Assembly (NCBI GenBank): GCA_021775805.1
Contig: JAJFHD010000015.1
Span: forward strand, 62,001 to 126,000
Direction of reading: 5' to 3'
Length of the DNA stretch: 64,000 bases
DNA from: Alphaproteobacteria bacterium
GTDB taxonomy: Bacteria > Pseudomonadota > Alphaproteobacteria > Rhizobiales > JAJFHC01
Part shown: positions 27,491-36,430 of the stretch, piece after piece
How positions within the stretch are numbered: position 1 is the stretch's first letter
Layout: every line of letters starts with the position of its first letter
Made by a program: the position numbers and the translations under genes
The notes under the pieces: model-generated
Seen by the model: the letters and a program-made list of their open reading frames with translations, nothing else
Databases searched by the model: none
What the model was told of the DNA's origin: nothing

Positions 27491-28689
27491 ACCGAAATTC
27501 CCTGGCACAAGACAGTTGAAATGGTGTCGACACCAACCTGGCGCTGCAGCAACCGCAGCGACGAGTGGAAATCTTCGAGGTTTACGGAACTGGTCAGGAC
27601 AGACCTTGCAGGGCTTCCTTGTGTGAATGCCGTCCTTCCATGCAGAAGCCGTTGATTGTCGAACAGAAGACCTTCGCCCCGACCCAGCGAAAAGGTAATG
27701 CGCAAGTCGGGATCGTAGAGGATATCTAAGACCCGGCGAAGCGCGCTGTAGCACGGTTCCACAAGGTCTTCGTCAATTTCAAGCGGCGCAATCTGGCGCT
27801 CGTTCAGGCGGACCCCTGATACGTCCCCGTCGCAATCAAGCTTTATCACGGGCATCCGCGATGTGTACCATCGCTCCTGGCCATCGCTGTTGTGCGCGGT
27901 ATCGATGCGATGGGCGGTGATCGGTACCCTGGTCAGGAGATCAAAGTCCTCCGGCCATCCTTCCCGCAATCGCCGAACGGCTTCAAACCCGTCGACCAGT
28001 GTTGACTCTCCACCGGTCGCACTCGGCTGCAGCACCTGAAAAACCGTAATGCCAATGGTTGAAAGGCGGTACGTCTCGTCACTATGGGGATCCAGGGCAG
28101 CCGTGGTGTCGCCCACATTGTCGACCGCCTTTTTCCCCGAGAGAACGTATGTGCCATAATGTGTCTGGCGCTGCGGACCGACGAGTTCAATCAGCTTGCT
28201 GGCATCGCCCGCCTCGGTGGGCGCATCGACGATCTTGCAGAAGCCGTAGTCTCGAACTGCATTCAACGCTGCAAGGCGGGCATGCGGATCGGCACTGGCA
28301 AGCTTGAAACTGACTACCGGCGGATCTGCCCCAATGCTGCTGTCCCAAAGAACCGGACGGTGCTTGCGCACTTGTCTTTCCTGTTTCGAGTAACAATGGT
28401 CGCGCAGCCACCGGGCATCATAAACCGATCGATGGCCATCATCTGACCAGGCAATCTTGACCGAATGTCCGGAAACCTCTGCAGATGCGATGGAAATGTC
28501 GTGCGAAATATGGTGCAGCCGAATCCCGCGCACGGCGTTGTGCGGCGTGCCGCAGAATGTGCAAGTGCACTGGTGCCGGAGCCAGATGGCATGAAAGCGG
28601 CTCTGGTGGCCGTCCACCCATTCCACCCGGAGGCCGCCATCGGACACTATGGATTTGCCGATCTCATACCGAGCATTGTCGGTGTTCAT
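27487..28689 (-). CDS. TauD/TfdA-family gamma-butyrobetaine/trimethyllysine dioxygenase-like protein
   Basis: A 400-residue Fe(II)/2-oxoglutarate oxygenase. The N-terminal DUF971-like domain has a zinc-site pattern in WLRHQCTCTFCGTPHNAVRG (three Cys, one His). The catalytic domain has the iron H-x-D in ALDPHSDETYR, the distal His in QRLLHGRTAF and the oxoglutarate-binding Arg in SPARSVLTSSVN. This architecture is that of gamma-butyrobetaine and trimethyllysine hydroxylases in carnitine synthesis, though bacterial homologues act on other substrates too. The start at 28689 fits the family; the long upstream frame is not similar. The stop overlaps the LeuB-like start (TTGA). Confidence 0.87.
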   Translation of the reverse strand: MNTDNARYEIGKSIVSDGGLRVEWVDGHQSRFHAIWLRHQCTCTFCGTPHNAVRGIRLHHISHDISIASAEVSGHSVKIAWSDDGHRSVYDARWLRDHCYSKQERQVRKHRPVLWDSSIGADPPVVSFKLASADPHARLAALNAVRDYGFCKIVDAPTEAGDASKLIELVGPQRQTHYGTYVLSGKKAVDNVGDTTAALDPHSDETYRLSTIGITVFQVLQPSATGGESTLVDGFEAVRRLREGWPEDFDLLTRVPITAHRIDTAHNSDGQERWYTSRMPVIKLDCDGDVSGVRLNERQIAPLEIDEDLVEPCYSALRRVLDILYDPDLRITFSLGRGEGLLFDNQRLLHGRTAFTQGSPARSVLTSSVNLEDFHSSLRLLQRQVGVDTISTVLCQGISV

Positions 28690-28874
28690 GTCGGAAACTT
28701 CTCTCTGCTGTGACCCACAGAGGGTCGAATTTTCAGCAATGGTTGGCGCATGGCAAGCGCTAATCGAATGCGTGACGCGTAAGCCTGGCTCAATTATGAT
28801 TCTGCGATACTGCCGGATCCGAAAGATCCTTCGTTTTGTGCAGACCTTCGCATGCCTCCAACAGGAAGACCGCA

Positions 28875-29561
28875 ATGCTGAAATTCTACTACAACGCCGC
28901 ACCCAATCCGCTGAAAGTGGCCCTGTTCCTCGAAGAGACAGGTCTGGACTATGAACCGATTGCGATCGACACGCGCCGGGGCGACCAGCACCAGCCGGCC
29001 TACCTGGCCCTGAACCCCAATGGCAAGGCGCCGACTCTCGTCGACGGCGACGTCACCGTGTTCGACAGCAACGCGATCCTGCTCTACTTGGCTGAAAAGA
29101 CCGGGCAGTTTCTGCCGGAAGACACAGGCCAGGCGCGTGGCCAACTGCTTTCCTGGCTGATGTTCGTTGCCACAGGTGTCGGCCCGTTTTCAGGCCAGGC
29201 CGTGCACTTCCGTCATTTCACGCCGGAGCCGGTTTCATACGGCCAGCAGCGCTATTCGTTCGAGGCGCGGCGGCACTGGAAAATCGTCGATGAACGGCTT
29301 GCCGCCCATCCCTACATGCTTGGCGACACCTACACCATCGTCGATATGGCCGTTTGGGGGTGGGGCACCCGCATTCCGTTCATGCTCGGCGACGATGCAA
29401 TGTCGGATTATCCCTGCCTCAATCGGTTGATGCAGGAAATTGAAGCCCGGCCGGCAGCGCAGCGCGCCATGGCTCTCAAGGATAAGCATACCTGGAAGAC
29501 CGACTTCGATGACGCCGCCAAGCGGCACCTTTATCCGCAGATCTATGGGCCGGCGTCCTGA
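28875..29561 (+). CDS. Glutathione S-transferase family protein
   Basis: A 228-residue cytoplasmic GST. The thioredoxin-like domain starts MLKFYYNAAPNPLKVALFLE. The cis-Pro region NPNGKAPTLVDGDVTVFDSNAILLYLA has the conserved glutathione-contact P-T-L and D-S motifs, and the helical C-domain includes HPYMLGDTYTIVDMAVWGWG with the N-capping box. AGGAAG precedes the ATG at 28875. An upstream ATG at 28836 lacks such a site. Substrate unknown. Converges on the YbdK-type ligase gene. Confidence 0.92.
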   Translation: MLKFYYNAAPNPLKVALFLEETGLDYEPIAIDTRRGDQHQPAYLALNPNGKAPTLVDGDVTVFDSNAILLYLAEKTGQFLPEDTGQARGQLLSWLMFVATGVGPFSGQAVHFRHFTPEPVSYGQQRYSFEARRHWKIVDERLAAHPYMLGDTYTIVDMAVWGWGTRIPFMLGDDAMSDYPCLNRLMQEIEARPAAQRAMALKDKHTWKTDFDDAAKRHLYPQIYGPAS

Positions 29562-29743
29562 TTTCGATCCGGCCAAATCCGACCGTGCCGAGCGGTTGGC
29601 AAACACAAACCGGAGACACGGGGGATTTCGCCGGACAAAGACGACTGACTTTTAGTGCGGTGTGTTCCGATAACGTGACCGGACACATTCCCGTATGTTC
29701 GACGAAGGACGCCGTTCCCAGGCGAAAGCCGGAGCCTTTTTAG

Positions 29744-30898
29744 TCAGCCCGCCGGACCTTCAGCCGTGTTCGCCAGCGTTTCCTCGATCAGGCCGTCGAC
29801 CACATCGCGCAAGGCCTCGTCCACACTCTTGCCGGCTTCGAGGGCGGCATTGTAGCGGCCAAGTTGGCGGTCGGCGCTGGTGCCGCGCTTGAGGATTGTG
29901 CGTACATGCTCGATCTCCTTGACGCAGTCGAAGTGTTCGGCGTCTTCGCGGGTGAGTGCAAGGAGTTCCTCAACCAGATCTTCGTACGGCACAACCTTGC
30001 CCTGACCGAAGTCCACCAGCCCCTGTTCAAATCCGTAACGTTGTGCCCGCCAGCGGTTTTCGTTGATCATGAAACGCGAATAGGAGCGCCAGCGCTGGTT
30101 GTCGCGGCGCAGCCGGTAGAGCATGCGCGAAATGCATACGTAAAGCGCCGCAATACAGATCGCATCGTCGAGATACGTGCAGACGTCTGCAACGCGCATT
30201 TCAAGTGTGGGAAAACGAGCGCTTGGCCTCAGGTCCCACCAGATCTTGGTTGAATCCTCCAGGAGTCCGGCATTGACAAGCATGTCGACGGTGCGCTGGT
30301 ACTCGCCGAAGCTGCCAAAGGCTTCCGGCAGCCCGGTGCGCGGCATCTCGTCAAATACAGCAAGCCGATAGGACTTCAGGCCGGTCTGACGCCCCTGCCA
30401 GAATGGCGACGATGTGGAAAGCGCCAGAAGGTGGGGGAGAAAATAGGGCAGCTGGTTAAAAAGGTCGATCCGCAGGTCTTCGTGCTCGACGGCCACATGC
30501 ACATGCATGCCGCAGATCAACATGCGCTGAACCACCACCTGCATGTCTTTTGCCAGGGTATGATAGCGCTCCTTGTCGGTGTGATGTTGCTGGTGCCAGT
30601 CGGCAAACGGGTGTGTGGAGGCGGCGATCGGTGCCAGATTGTGCTTGCCCGCAATTTGGGCGACCGTGCGCCGCAACCTGGCAATCTCGTCGCGGGCCTG
30701 TCCGATCGAGTCGCAGACGCAGGTTCCGATCTCGACCTGGCACTGAAGAAATTCCGGGCTTACCTGGCCCTCGAGAGCGGCTTCGCATTCGCTCATGAAA
30801 TCCGGCGGCGCCTCGCGCACCAAGTCCCGGGTTGATTTGTCGACGAGGAGATATTCCTCCTCGATTCCCAAAGTGAATGTCGGTTCTTCGATAATCAT
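29744..30898 (-). CDS. YbdK-type carboxylate-amine ligase (glutamate-cysteine ligase family 2)
   Basis: A 384-residue protein beginning MIIEEPTFTLGIEEEYLLVD, the hallmark of the GCS2/YbdK family. Other motifs are QCQVEIGTCVCDSIGQAR, the metal-site CGMHVHVAVEHEDLRI, LSTSSPFWQGRQTGLKSYR, and RFPTLEMRVADVCTYLDDA. Members ligate glutamate and cysteine weakly, or other carboxylate-amine pairs. The frame's upstream ATG at 30940 is rejected because it precedes the normal family start by 14 residues. It is divergent from the methyltransferase gene at 31002. Confidence 0.93.
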   Translation of the reverse strand: MIIEEPTFTLGIEEEYLLVDKSTRDLVREAPPDFMSECEAALEGQVSPEFLQCQVEIGTCVCDSIGQARDEIARLRRTVAQIAGKHNLAPIAASTHPFADWHQQHHTDKERYHTLAKDMQVVVQRMLICGMHVHVAVEHEDLRIDLFNQLPYFLPHLLALSTSSPFWQGRQTGLKSYRLAVFDEMPRTGLPEAFGSFGEYQRTVDMLVNAGLLEDSTKIWWDLRPSARFPTLEMRVADVCTYLDDAICIAALYVCISRMLYRLRRDNQRWRSYSRFMINENRWRAQRYGFEQGLVDFGQGKVVPYEDLVEELLALTREDAEHFDCVKEIEHVRTILKRGTSADRQLGRYNAALEAGKSVDEALRDVVDGLIEETLANTAEGPAG

Positions 30899-31001
30899 GA
30901 CACCAGTTTGCCACATTGTTGCCGCTGCATCACGATCCAAATTGGCTAGATTGCCATCTTCTTGCTGGCATCGGCATCACCGCCCGATTATGATAGGAAC
31001 C

Positions 31002-31775
31002 ATGCGGAAACCATCAGTGGATTTTGGCCGTACCTCCGAAGACTATGCAACTTTCCGCCAGGGATTTCCCGCCGAGATGTTCGAGAGGCTGGTGGAGTTT
31101 GGAATAGGCCTCGAGGGCCATCGGATTGTCGACCTGGGAACCGGTACGGGCACGATTGCGCTCCAACTGGCCGCCGCAGGTGCGAATGTCATCGGCGTAG
31201 ACATCGCCGGCAATCAGCTGTCGCAGGCCCGCGACTTAAGTGTGAAGCAGGGTTTGTCGGCGACCTTCATTGAAGCCTCCGCCGAACAGACCGGTCTGGA
31301 GTCCGGTGCCTTTGATGCGGTCTTTGCCGGGCAATGCTGGCATTGGTTCGACCGTCCGCAGGTCACTGGCGAAGCGCGCCGATTGCTTAAACCGGACGGC
31401 GCATTGGTGATCGCTCATTTCGATTGGCTGCCGCTTCCCGGCAATGTCGTGGAATCGACCGAATCGCTGATCGTAAAAGCCAACCCGCAGTGGAAGATGG
31501 GCGGCGGCGCCGGTCTTTACCCGCGGTGGTTTGCCGACCTTTCGGTCGGCGGGTTCTGGCAACTGGAGAGTTTCTCTTTCGACATGTTTGTGCCGTACAC
31601 GCACGAAGCCTGGCGCGGACGCATCAGGGCAAGTGCCGGAGTTGCCGCGTCTCTGCCCAGCGAGAGTGTCGAGAAATTTGACCGCGGTCTTGCAGGTTTG
31701 TTGAAAGTCCGCTTTCCCAAGGACCCGCTTGAAATTCCGCATCGGGTTTGGGTGCTGATCGGACGAAGGGTGTGA
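31002..31775 (+). CDS. Class I SAM-dependent methyltransferase
   Basis: A 257-residue methyltransferase with motif I RIVDLGTGTGTIALQLAAAG, the acidic GVDIAGNQL after strand 2, and AVFAGQCWHWFDRP after strand 4. The ATG at 31002 follows TAGGAA at short spacing; an ATG at 30990 (MIGT) is an alternative. The longer frame overlaps the YbdK gene and is not coding. Similar small proteins methylate metabolites, and no specific target is evident. Confidence 0.88.
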   Translation: MRKPSVDFGRTSEDYATFRQGFPAEMFERLVEFGIGLEGHRIVDLGTGTGTIALQLAAAGANVIGVDIAGNQLSQARDLSVKQGLSATFIEASAEQTGLESGAFDAVFAGQCWHWFDRPQVTGEARRLLKPDGALVIAHFDWLPLPGNVVESTESLIVKANPQWKMGGGAGLYPRWFADLSVGGFWQLESFSFDMFVPYTHEAWRGRIRASAGVAASLPSESVEKFDRGLAGLLKVRFPKDPLEIPHRVWVLIGRRV

Positions 31776-31875
31776 GTACGCTGGCTGGATCCGGACAAAT
31801 TTTTCCGGCATGTGTCACGAGGCAAACCGCGGTTGCCTGTGGACATGTTGTGCTGAAAAACTGGCTGTGCCGACT

Positions 31876-32085
31876 TCAGGCATAGGTTTGTAGAAAAACC
31901 ACCAATCCCAGATTTGCCGCCACCAGCCACACATGAATGTGCTTGAACGCCTTGTTGTCCCAGTCGCTGTTTTGCGGGCCGCCAAAGAACAGATGCCAGA
32001 TCAGGAACAGCAGATTGACGATCAGCAGGTTCACGACGATACCGCTGTCGAGGGTAAACAGGAATTCTTGTATCGTTTCAATCAT
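31876..32085 (-). CDS. Small two-helix membrane protein (intact copy)
   Basis: A 69-residue protein starting MIETIQEFLFTLDSG, with helices at about residues 15-35 (IVVNLLIVNLLFLIWHLFF) and 51-68 (VWLVAANLGLVVFLQTYA), joined by GGPQNSDWDNKAFKHIH. GGAGGG sits 7 bases before the ATG. No family recognised. Its 5' half and leader are repeated at 34059-34231 with the start codon changed, which supports this copy as the functional one. Downstream of the alpha/beta hydrolase gene on the same strand. Confidence 0.7.
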   Translation of the reverse strand: MIETIQEFLFTLDSGIVVNLLIVNLLFLIWHLFFGGPQNSDWDNKAFKHIHVWLVAANLGLVVFLQTYA

Positions 32086-32131
32086 AGGAAATCCCTCCGA
32101 GCTCCAATCGGATTGATCTGCTCACTATGCC
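31956..32131. repeat. Direct-repeat copy 1: 5' part and leader of the small membrane-protein gene
   Basis: This stretch is nearly identical over about 170 bases to 34059-34231, covering codons 1 to about 45 of the small membrane protein plus its ribosome site and leader. Weaker similarity continues for about 25 bases further. Confidence 0.85.
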
Positions 32132-32250
32132 TTATTGAATTTAAGGTTTTGGCTTCAGTATCTTGAAGACTTGAGGAAACTTTTAGGCAATGGCTTAACT
32201 GATCATTGACTTTGAGGTTTCTGGACGGGTTGGCAATTGGCCGTGACGCC

Positions 32251-33141
32251 CTATCGTCGATTCAGGAACGACTCGATCGCCTCGTTCACCGGTTCCGGAT
32301 TTGTCACAGGTGACATGTGTCCGCCTTTGGCGATGGTCACGAACTCATGATCGTTGAGGCGCTGCCTGATCAGGTTCGCCACCCCGCCTGCGGCCAGTGT
32401 CGTGTCGGCGGCACACACAAGCAAGGTGGACCAGGGAAACGATCCGTACTGGGCAAGTTGGGTTGTGGCATTGAACGCTCCCGGCCATTCCGCGACGACC
32501 TTCGGCATCATGCGTGAAACGCCCAACCGGCGATCGTCGGGCATGGCGGCCCAGGCCTCCGGTCCCATCCAGTAGGTAATGAAACCCTCTGCGGCGTCGA
32601 GCGTTCGGTCGTCTGCCACCGCGGCGGTCTGCCGGTCCCTTGCCTGTCGAATTTCCTCGAAGGCTGCCTGCTCTCCGGCTTCCTCCAGGAGATGAAAACA
32701 GACCGGTTCTATGATCGTGAGCGACCGCACATGATCTGGATTGTCGCGTGCGGTGAGGATGGCCAGGAGGCCACCGTAGGAGTGACCGACCAGATGAACC
32801 GGTCCTCCGGCCAGCTCGACAAAACGCCGGACACGGGTGAGGTCATCCTGGAATGAAAAGCGCTCGGTCTCGGCGGTCGGGGCACCATAACCGCACAGGT
32901 TTGGTGCAATAACGCGGAAGTGTGGAGACAGACGCTCAACCAGGCCACGCCACTGACCTTTTGAACTTGCACTGCTGTGGACCAGAACAACCGGATCGCC
33001 CTGGCCTTTGTCGACAAAGCCCCAACGGTCTTCGTCTTGTTGCTTATTCTCCACGAGGCGCTCCGATTCTCGATTTCTGGGTGTGGCGTTCAGCGGCCTG
33101 ATACTCAACTGACCTTGGAGGATTGTCGCTTCGAGCTCCAT
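32251..33141 (-). CDS. Alpha/beta hydrolase
   Basis: A 296-residue hydrolase. The domain begins near residue 40: GFVDKGQGDPVVLVHSSASS has the oxyanion region, LVGHSYGGLLA the nucleophile Ser, and TIAKGGHMSPVTNPEPVNEA the catalytic His. The first ~38 residues have no similarity and the true start may be downstream. It ends a run with the DUF1989 gene just upstream on the same strand (21 bases), so it may be co-transcribed with it. The substrate is unknown. Confidence 0.88.
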   Translation of the reverse strand: MELEATILQGQLSIRPLNATPRNRESERLVENKQQDEDRWGFVDKGQGDPVVLVHSSASSKGQWRGLVERLSPHFRVIAPNLCGYGAPTAETERFSFQDDLTRVRRFVELAGGPVHLVGHSYGGLLAILTARDNPDHVRSLTIIEPVCFHLLEEAGEQAAFEEIRQARDRQTAAVADDRTLDAAEGFITYWMGPEAWAAMPDDRRLGVSRMMPKVVAEWPGAFNATTQLAQYGSFPWSTLLVCAADTTLAAGGVANLIRQRLNDHEFVTIAKGGHMSPVTNPEPVNEAIESFLNRR

Positions 33142-33162
33142 TCCTGAGGGATTTGTCGGGCA

Positions 33163-33768
33163 TCACGCAGCTCCAAGTATCTCGTAATGAACTTCCGTGG
33201 GCATCTGTCCGACGCCGTTGATCGGCGACAGATCCATCGGACATGTGGACAGGGCAACCACGCAATTCATATGCGCGCGCAGGACCACGTAATCGCCAGG
33301 CTTCGTCTTTGGCGGGTCGAAGGCAAGAGCGCCGTCGGGTGCCCAGGGAATGTTCATGAACAGGTTGAGCGGGCAGGGCGTTTCGGGGGCCGTCAAGGCG
33401 AGTTCGGACAAGGCGGAAGCCAGGTTGTCCGTGCAGTTGTCGTGATAATCCGTACAGCCCAGTTGCTCGTAGCGATGCACGTCGCAGGCAGCAATCAAGG
33501 TATCATGAATGCCGGGTGAGGTGTCTTGCTCAAGGGTCAGGATGGCTTGTCGATTGTTGGTGTAGAGCGGCTTGCCGTGCACCGGCATCATTGTCTTGAG
33601 ACTGGCGCGCGTGTGTTCCATTGACATGAACTCGTCGAGCCCCGGAATGGCGAACGCCCAGGTGTCGACCACTTGGGATCCATGGGTGTTGATGATCTTG
33701 ATTGCCTCTCCAGCCTCGAGTTTTGCGGCTTTTCCCCGTCGCGCCGGCACCGTGAATTGCTCTGTCAT
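33163..33768 (-). CDS. DUF1989 (urea carboxylase-associated) protein, copy A
   Basis: A 201-residue protein from MTEQFTVPARRGKAAKLEAG, preceded by GGGAGG. DUF1989 signatures include HGSQVVDTWAF, MPVHGKPLYTNNRQ, the Cys/His-rich CDVHRYEQLGC with HDNCTDN, and PLNLFMNIPW. Some family members accompany urea carboxylase; others stand alone with unknown roles. It reads divergently from a promoter region whose other side once led into a class II amidotransferase (now only its first 23 codons). A second copy lies at 35837. Confidence 0.88.
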   Translation of the reverse strand: MTEQFTVPARRGKAAKLEAGEAIKIINTHGSQVVDTWAFAIPGLDEFMSMEHTRASLKTMMPVHGKPLYTNNRQAILTLEQDTSPGIHDTLIAACDVHRYEQLGCTDYHDNCTDNLASALSELALTAPETPCPLNLFMNIPWAPDGALAFDPPKTKPGDYVVLRAHMNCVVALSTCPMDLSPINGVGQMPTEVHYEILGAA

Positions 33769-33826
33769 TGTGGACCTCCCCGAAAGATTCATTTGCCCGA
33801 TAGTTTTCCACTTTTTGCAGTGATCG

Positions 33827-33865
33827 CACAACAGCGCACACTTTTGTGACAAATTCTGGTAGTTA
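33827..33865. promoter_or_regulatory. Conserved divergent-promoter block, copy A
   Basis: CACAACAGCGCACA, four variable bases, then TGTGACAAATTCTGGTAGTTA is repeated with identical spacing at 36431-36469, between the other DUF1989/amidotransferase pair. Flanking bases have drifted more, so this 39-base block has been selectively kept or recently duplicated. It may be an operator or promoter core. Confidence 0.5.
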
Positions 33866-33983
33866 GCGCGGTGCCGTCATGCTTTTCAACATGACCGGTC
33901 ATTGTCATCGACTGGAATCGTGGATCCGCACCTCCTGCCGGAGGTTGGTATCTCGGTCGACCTGCATTCCGGAGGGAACGTTA

Positions 33984-34053
33984 ATGTGCCGTTGGATGAC
34001 TTACTCGGGAGACCCGGTTTATCTCGAGGATCTGATCTACAAACCAGGACATT
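33984..34053 (+). pseudogene. Class II glutamine amidotransferase, first 23 codons only
   Basis: ATG after GGAGGG, then MCRWMTYSGDPVYLEDLIYK followed by PGH, identical at protein level to the start of the amidotransferase at 36566. The match stops abruptly at about 34052, where the sequence joins the inverted fragment of the small membrane-protein gene. The nucleophile Cys2 is present but the domain is gone. Confidence 0.85.
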
Positions 34054-34058
34054 ATTAT

Positions 34059-34185
34059 CCCAATCGCTGTTTCGCGGGCCTCCAAAGAACAGATGCCAGT
34101 TCAGGAACAGCAGATTGACGATCAGCAGGTTCACGACGATACCGCTGTCGAGGGTAAACAGGAATTCTTGTATCGTTTCAATCGT
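34059..34185 (-). pseudogene. Truncated copy of the small membrane-protein gene, start codon lost
   Basis: On the minus strand this matches the first ~45 codons of the gene at 31876-32085, including the Shine-Dalgarno sequence, but the initiator ATG reads ACG (34183-34185). The 3' half is missing at the junction with the amidotransferase fragment. Confidence 0.8.
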
Positions 34186-34463
34186 AGGAAATCCCTCCGA
34201 ACTCCAATCGGATTGATCCGTGCACTATGCCACCGGGGATTTAGGCTATTGGCTTTGATGAAGTGACAATTTGACTAAAAGTTTAAACACCGAATTAGGC
34301 TTGCGTTGAGGCTTTGCCAGGCACGGGGCAGACAGGTCCGGTTCGATGTCGGCCGAGATTGAACCCGGCCTTTCGCCGGCGTCGGGTGGATTAACTGTTT
34401 GGCACAGACAGCAATTGAGGTATGCCGGTCCGGGTGGGGAAGTCCAGTCGCAGGTAAGGGGCG

Positions 34464-35810
34464 TTGGTCTTGAGCGGTTCAGGTCCGAGCAGCAATCAAC
34501 TGGAGGCACGATCGCGGTCGGTGGCTTGGTTTGCTGTATTGCTTCTGGTCGGCCTCAGCCCGGCACTCGTGAACGGGTTTCCTCTGTATTTCCACGATTC
34601 CGGACTTTACAGCGGTGCCTACCCTGCGGCTCAAAGCATCAGGTCGTTGATGCCGTCGATGTTGGCCAAGCTGGTTTTTCCGTTGTTTGGAGCCTATGCG
34701 CTTCCCGTAGTCAATGCAGTGTTTCTTGCAATTGTGTTGGTGAGGTTCTCACAAACCGTCCTGACGCGGGTGCCGAATGCTGTGATGGTCATAGCTGTCG
34801 TTTTGAGCGGCACGCCGTTTCTTGTTTCGGCGATCTTGCCGGATATCTGGTTGGCAATCGCCACGGTATCTCTGCTCACGCTCCTCGCACGGTTTTCATG
34901 GATCGACTTTGCGATCTGTTCGGTCGCGTTGGCGGGTCACGGCCTCGACATCTATGTTGCGCTCTCTCTGCTTGTCCTGTCTGTCATTTGCCCTGGGGAG
35001 GATCGCTGGCGTGCCGCCAGGCTGATCGCCTCAATCGTCGTCTGCGTGGTTCTGCTTGCCGGTATTGCAAACACGCTTGTCCGGGGCAGTTTCCCGGCGC
35101 CCAGACTGGGTACTGCTGTGATCGTGTCAAAAGTGATCAATGACGTTCCTGAAGCGTATGACGGGTTTTGTGTCTCGGCGCCGAGTGAAAAGATCTGCCG
35201 ACTCAAAGACAAGATCGATAAACGCAGAGCGTTGGGCTTAGACGAGGACAGCCAGTATCTCTGGCATGCCGGCCTGACGTGGTGGAGCGGCCCGGTGGAT
35301 GAAACCCTTTCGTGGCCTGAATTCAATGCCGCCGGACTCAAGTTGGGGTGGCATGCTCTGAAATCATATCCGTTCACCTATGTGAAGGAATCGTTGCTGG
35401 ACTACTGGCGCATGTTCTCGGTGAAAGGATGCCTGGGCAACGGGCTGGCATATCTCGAAGCCGATCCCGGAACTGACAGTTTTGTCGGATACCTGACCCA
35501 CAGGGGCACGGATTCGCTGGCACGCCGGGGTTTGCTGGGAAATACACCTTTCTGCTCTGTGGTTTCGTGGGCCAAAATAATTGTCTTTGCGGCTGGTTTG
35601 TTCGCGGCGTTGTATCTGTTCGTCCGCGGTCAGGGCGCAATTCGTCGGCAAACAATACTTCTGTCAGGGGCGATGTTTGCAAACGACTTTGGTTTCGCTT
35701 TCACGTCAGGCGGCTTCCCAAGATATCATGAGCGCATAGTGCTCCTCGCGGCCGTTATCCTGCTCCTTGCGATCAACCGGTGGCGACAGTCCCGACAGGA
35801 GGGTTTGTAA
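34464..35810 (+). CDS. Polytopic membrane protein of unknown function
   Basis: A 448-residue protein with roughly ten hydrophobic helices. The N-terminal part reads FAVLLLVGLSPALVNGFPLY, with a membrane core to about residue 205. A large extracytoplasmic region follows (about 205-370, with four or more Cys and WHAGLTWWSGPVDETLSWPE), then two or three C-terminal helices. The layout recalls GT-C-type glycosyltransferases, but no catalytic motif is evident. Start is probably TTG (34464 or 34470). It sits between the two DUF1989/amidotransferase copies. Confidence 0.65.
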   Translation: MVLSGSGPSSNQLEARSRSVAWFAVLLLVGLSPALVNGFPLYFHDSGLYSGAYPAAQSIRSLMPSMLAKLVFPLFGAYALPVVNAVFLAIVLVRFSQTVLTRVPNAVMVIAVVLSGTPFLVSAILPDIWLAIATVSLLTLLARFSWIDFAICSVALAGHGLDIYVALSLLVLSVICPGEDRWRAARLIASIVVCVVLLAGIANTLVRGSFPAPRLGTAVIVSKVINDVPEAYDGFCVSAPSEKICRLKDKIDKRRALGLDEDSQYLWHAGLTWWSGPVDETLSWPEFNAAGLKLGWHALKSYPFTYVKESLLDYWRMFSVKGCLGNGLAYLEADPGTDSFVGYLTHRGTDSLARRGLLGNTPFCSVVSWAKIIVFAAGLFAALYLFVRGQGAIRRQTILLSGAMFANDFGFAFTSGGFPRYHERIVLLAAVILLLAINRWRQSRQEGL

Positions 35811-35836
35811 CCCGTTCGGATGTGCCGGCCATGGCC

Positions 35837-36415
35837 TCACAGTGCCGGGAGAATTTTGTAGTGAACTTCCGTGGGCTTCTGCCCGATGCCGTTTATCGGA
35901 GACATATCCATCGGGCAGGCGGAGAGGGCAACCACACACCTCATGTGCGTCCGCAGGGTGACGTTGTCGCCGGGCTTGGTCATTGGCGGATCGAAGGCGA
36001 GCATTCCCTCGGCGGACCAGGGGTTGTTCATGAAAAGGTTGAGCGGGCAGGGTGTTTCCGGCGCCGTCATGTCAAGTTCCGCCATGGCGGCGGCCAGATT
36101 GTCGGTACAGTTGTCGTGATGTTCCGTGCAGCCCAGTTGCTTGTAGCGGTGCACATCGCAGGCCGCAATCAGGGTGTCATGTACGCCTGGCGATGTGTCT
36201 TCCTCAAGGGTGAGAATAGGCCGGCGGCGGTTGGTGTGCAGCGGTTTGCCAAGAACCGGCATCATCGTCCGAAGTGTCCCCCGGCTGTGCTCCATGAACA
36301 TGAATTCGTCGAGGCCGGGTAACGCGAAGGCCCATGTATCGACCACCTGGGATCCGTGGGCAGTTCGGTCATGGTCGGTGTCTCCTTGAAGTGCGTTCGA
36401 TCCATAGTCTGTCAT
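35837..36415 (-). CDS. DUF1989 protein, copy B (N-terminally deleted, probable pseudogene)
   Basis: From HGSQVVDTWAF onward this matches copy A (33163) at about three quarters of positions by eye, including CDVHRYKQLGC, HDNCTDN and PLNLFMNNPW. The original start (ATG at 36372 with AAGGAG) encodes M-T-E and then jumps to codon 29 of copy A, in the wrong frame: about 25 codons are deleted with a frameshift, and that frame ends within 40 codons. An upstream in-frame ATG at 36415 could restore reading with an unrelated N-terminus. It is divergent from the intact amidotransferase. Confidence 0.75.
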   Translation of the reverse strand: MTDYGSNALQGDTDHDRTAHGSQVVDTWAFALPGLDEFMFMEHSRGTLRTMMPVLGKPLHTNRRRPILTLEEDTSPGVHDTLIAACDVHRYKQLGCTEHHDNCTDNLAAAMAELDMTAPETPCPLNLFMNNPWSAEGMLAFDPPMTKPGDNVTLRTHMRCVVALSACPMDMSPINGIGQKPTEVHYKILPAL

Positions 36416-36430
36416 TAACGGCCGCTGGTA

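Noticed and set aside
27491-27754. N-terminal extension of the LeuB-like frame
   Set aside because: It overlaps the dioxygenase coding region and lacks family similarity; TTG at 27490 fits better.
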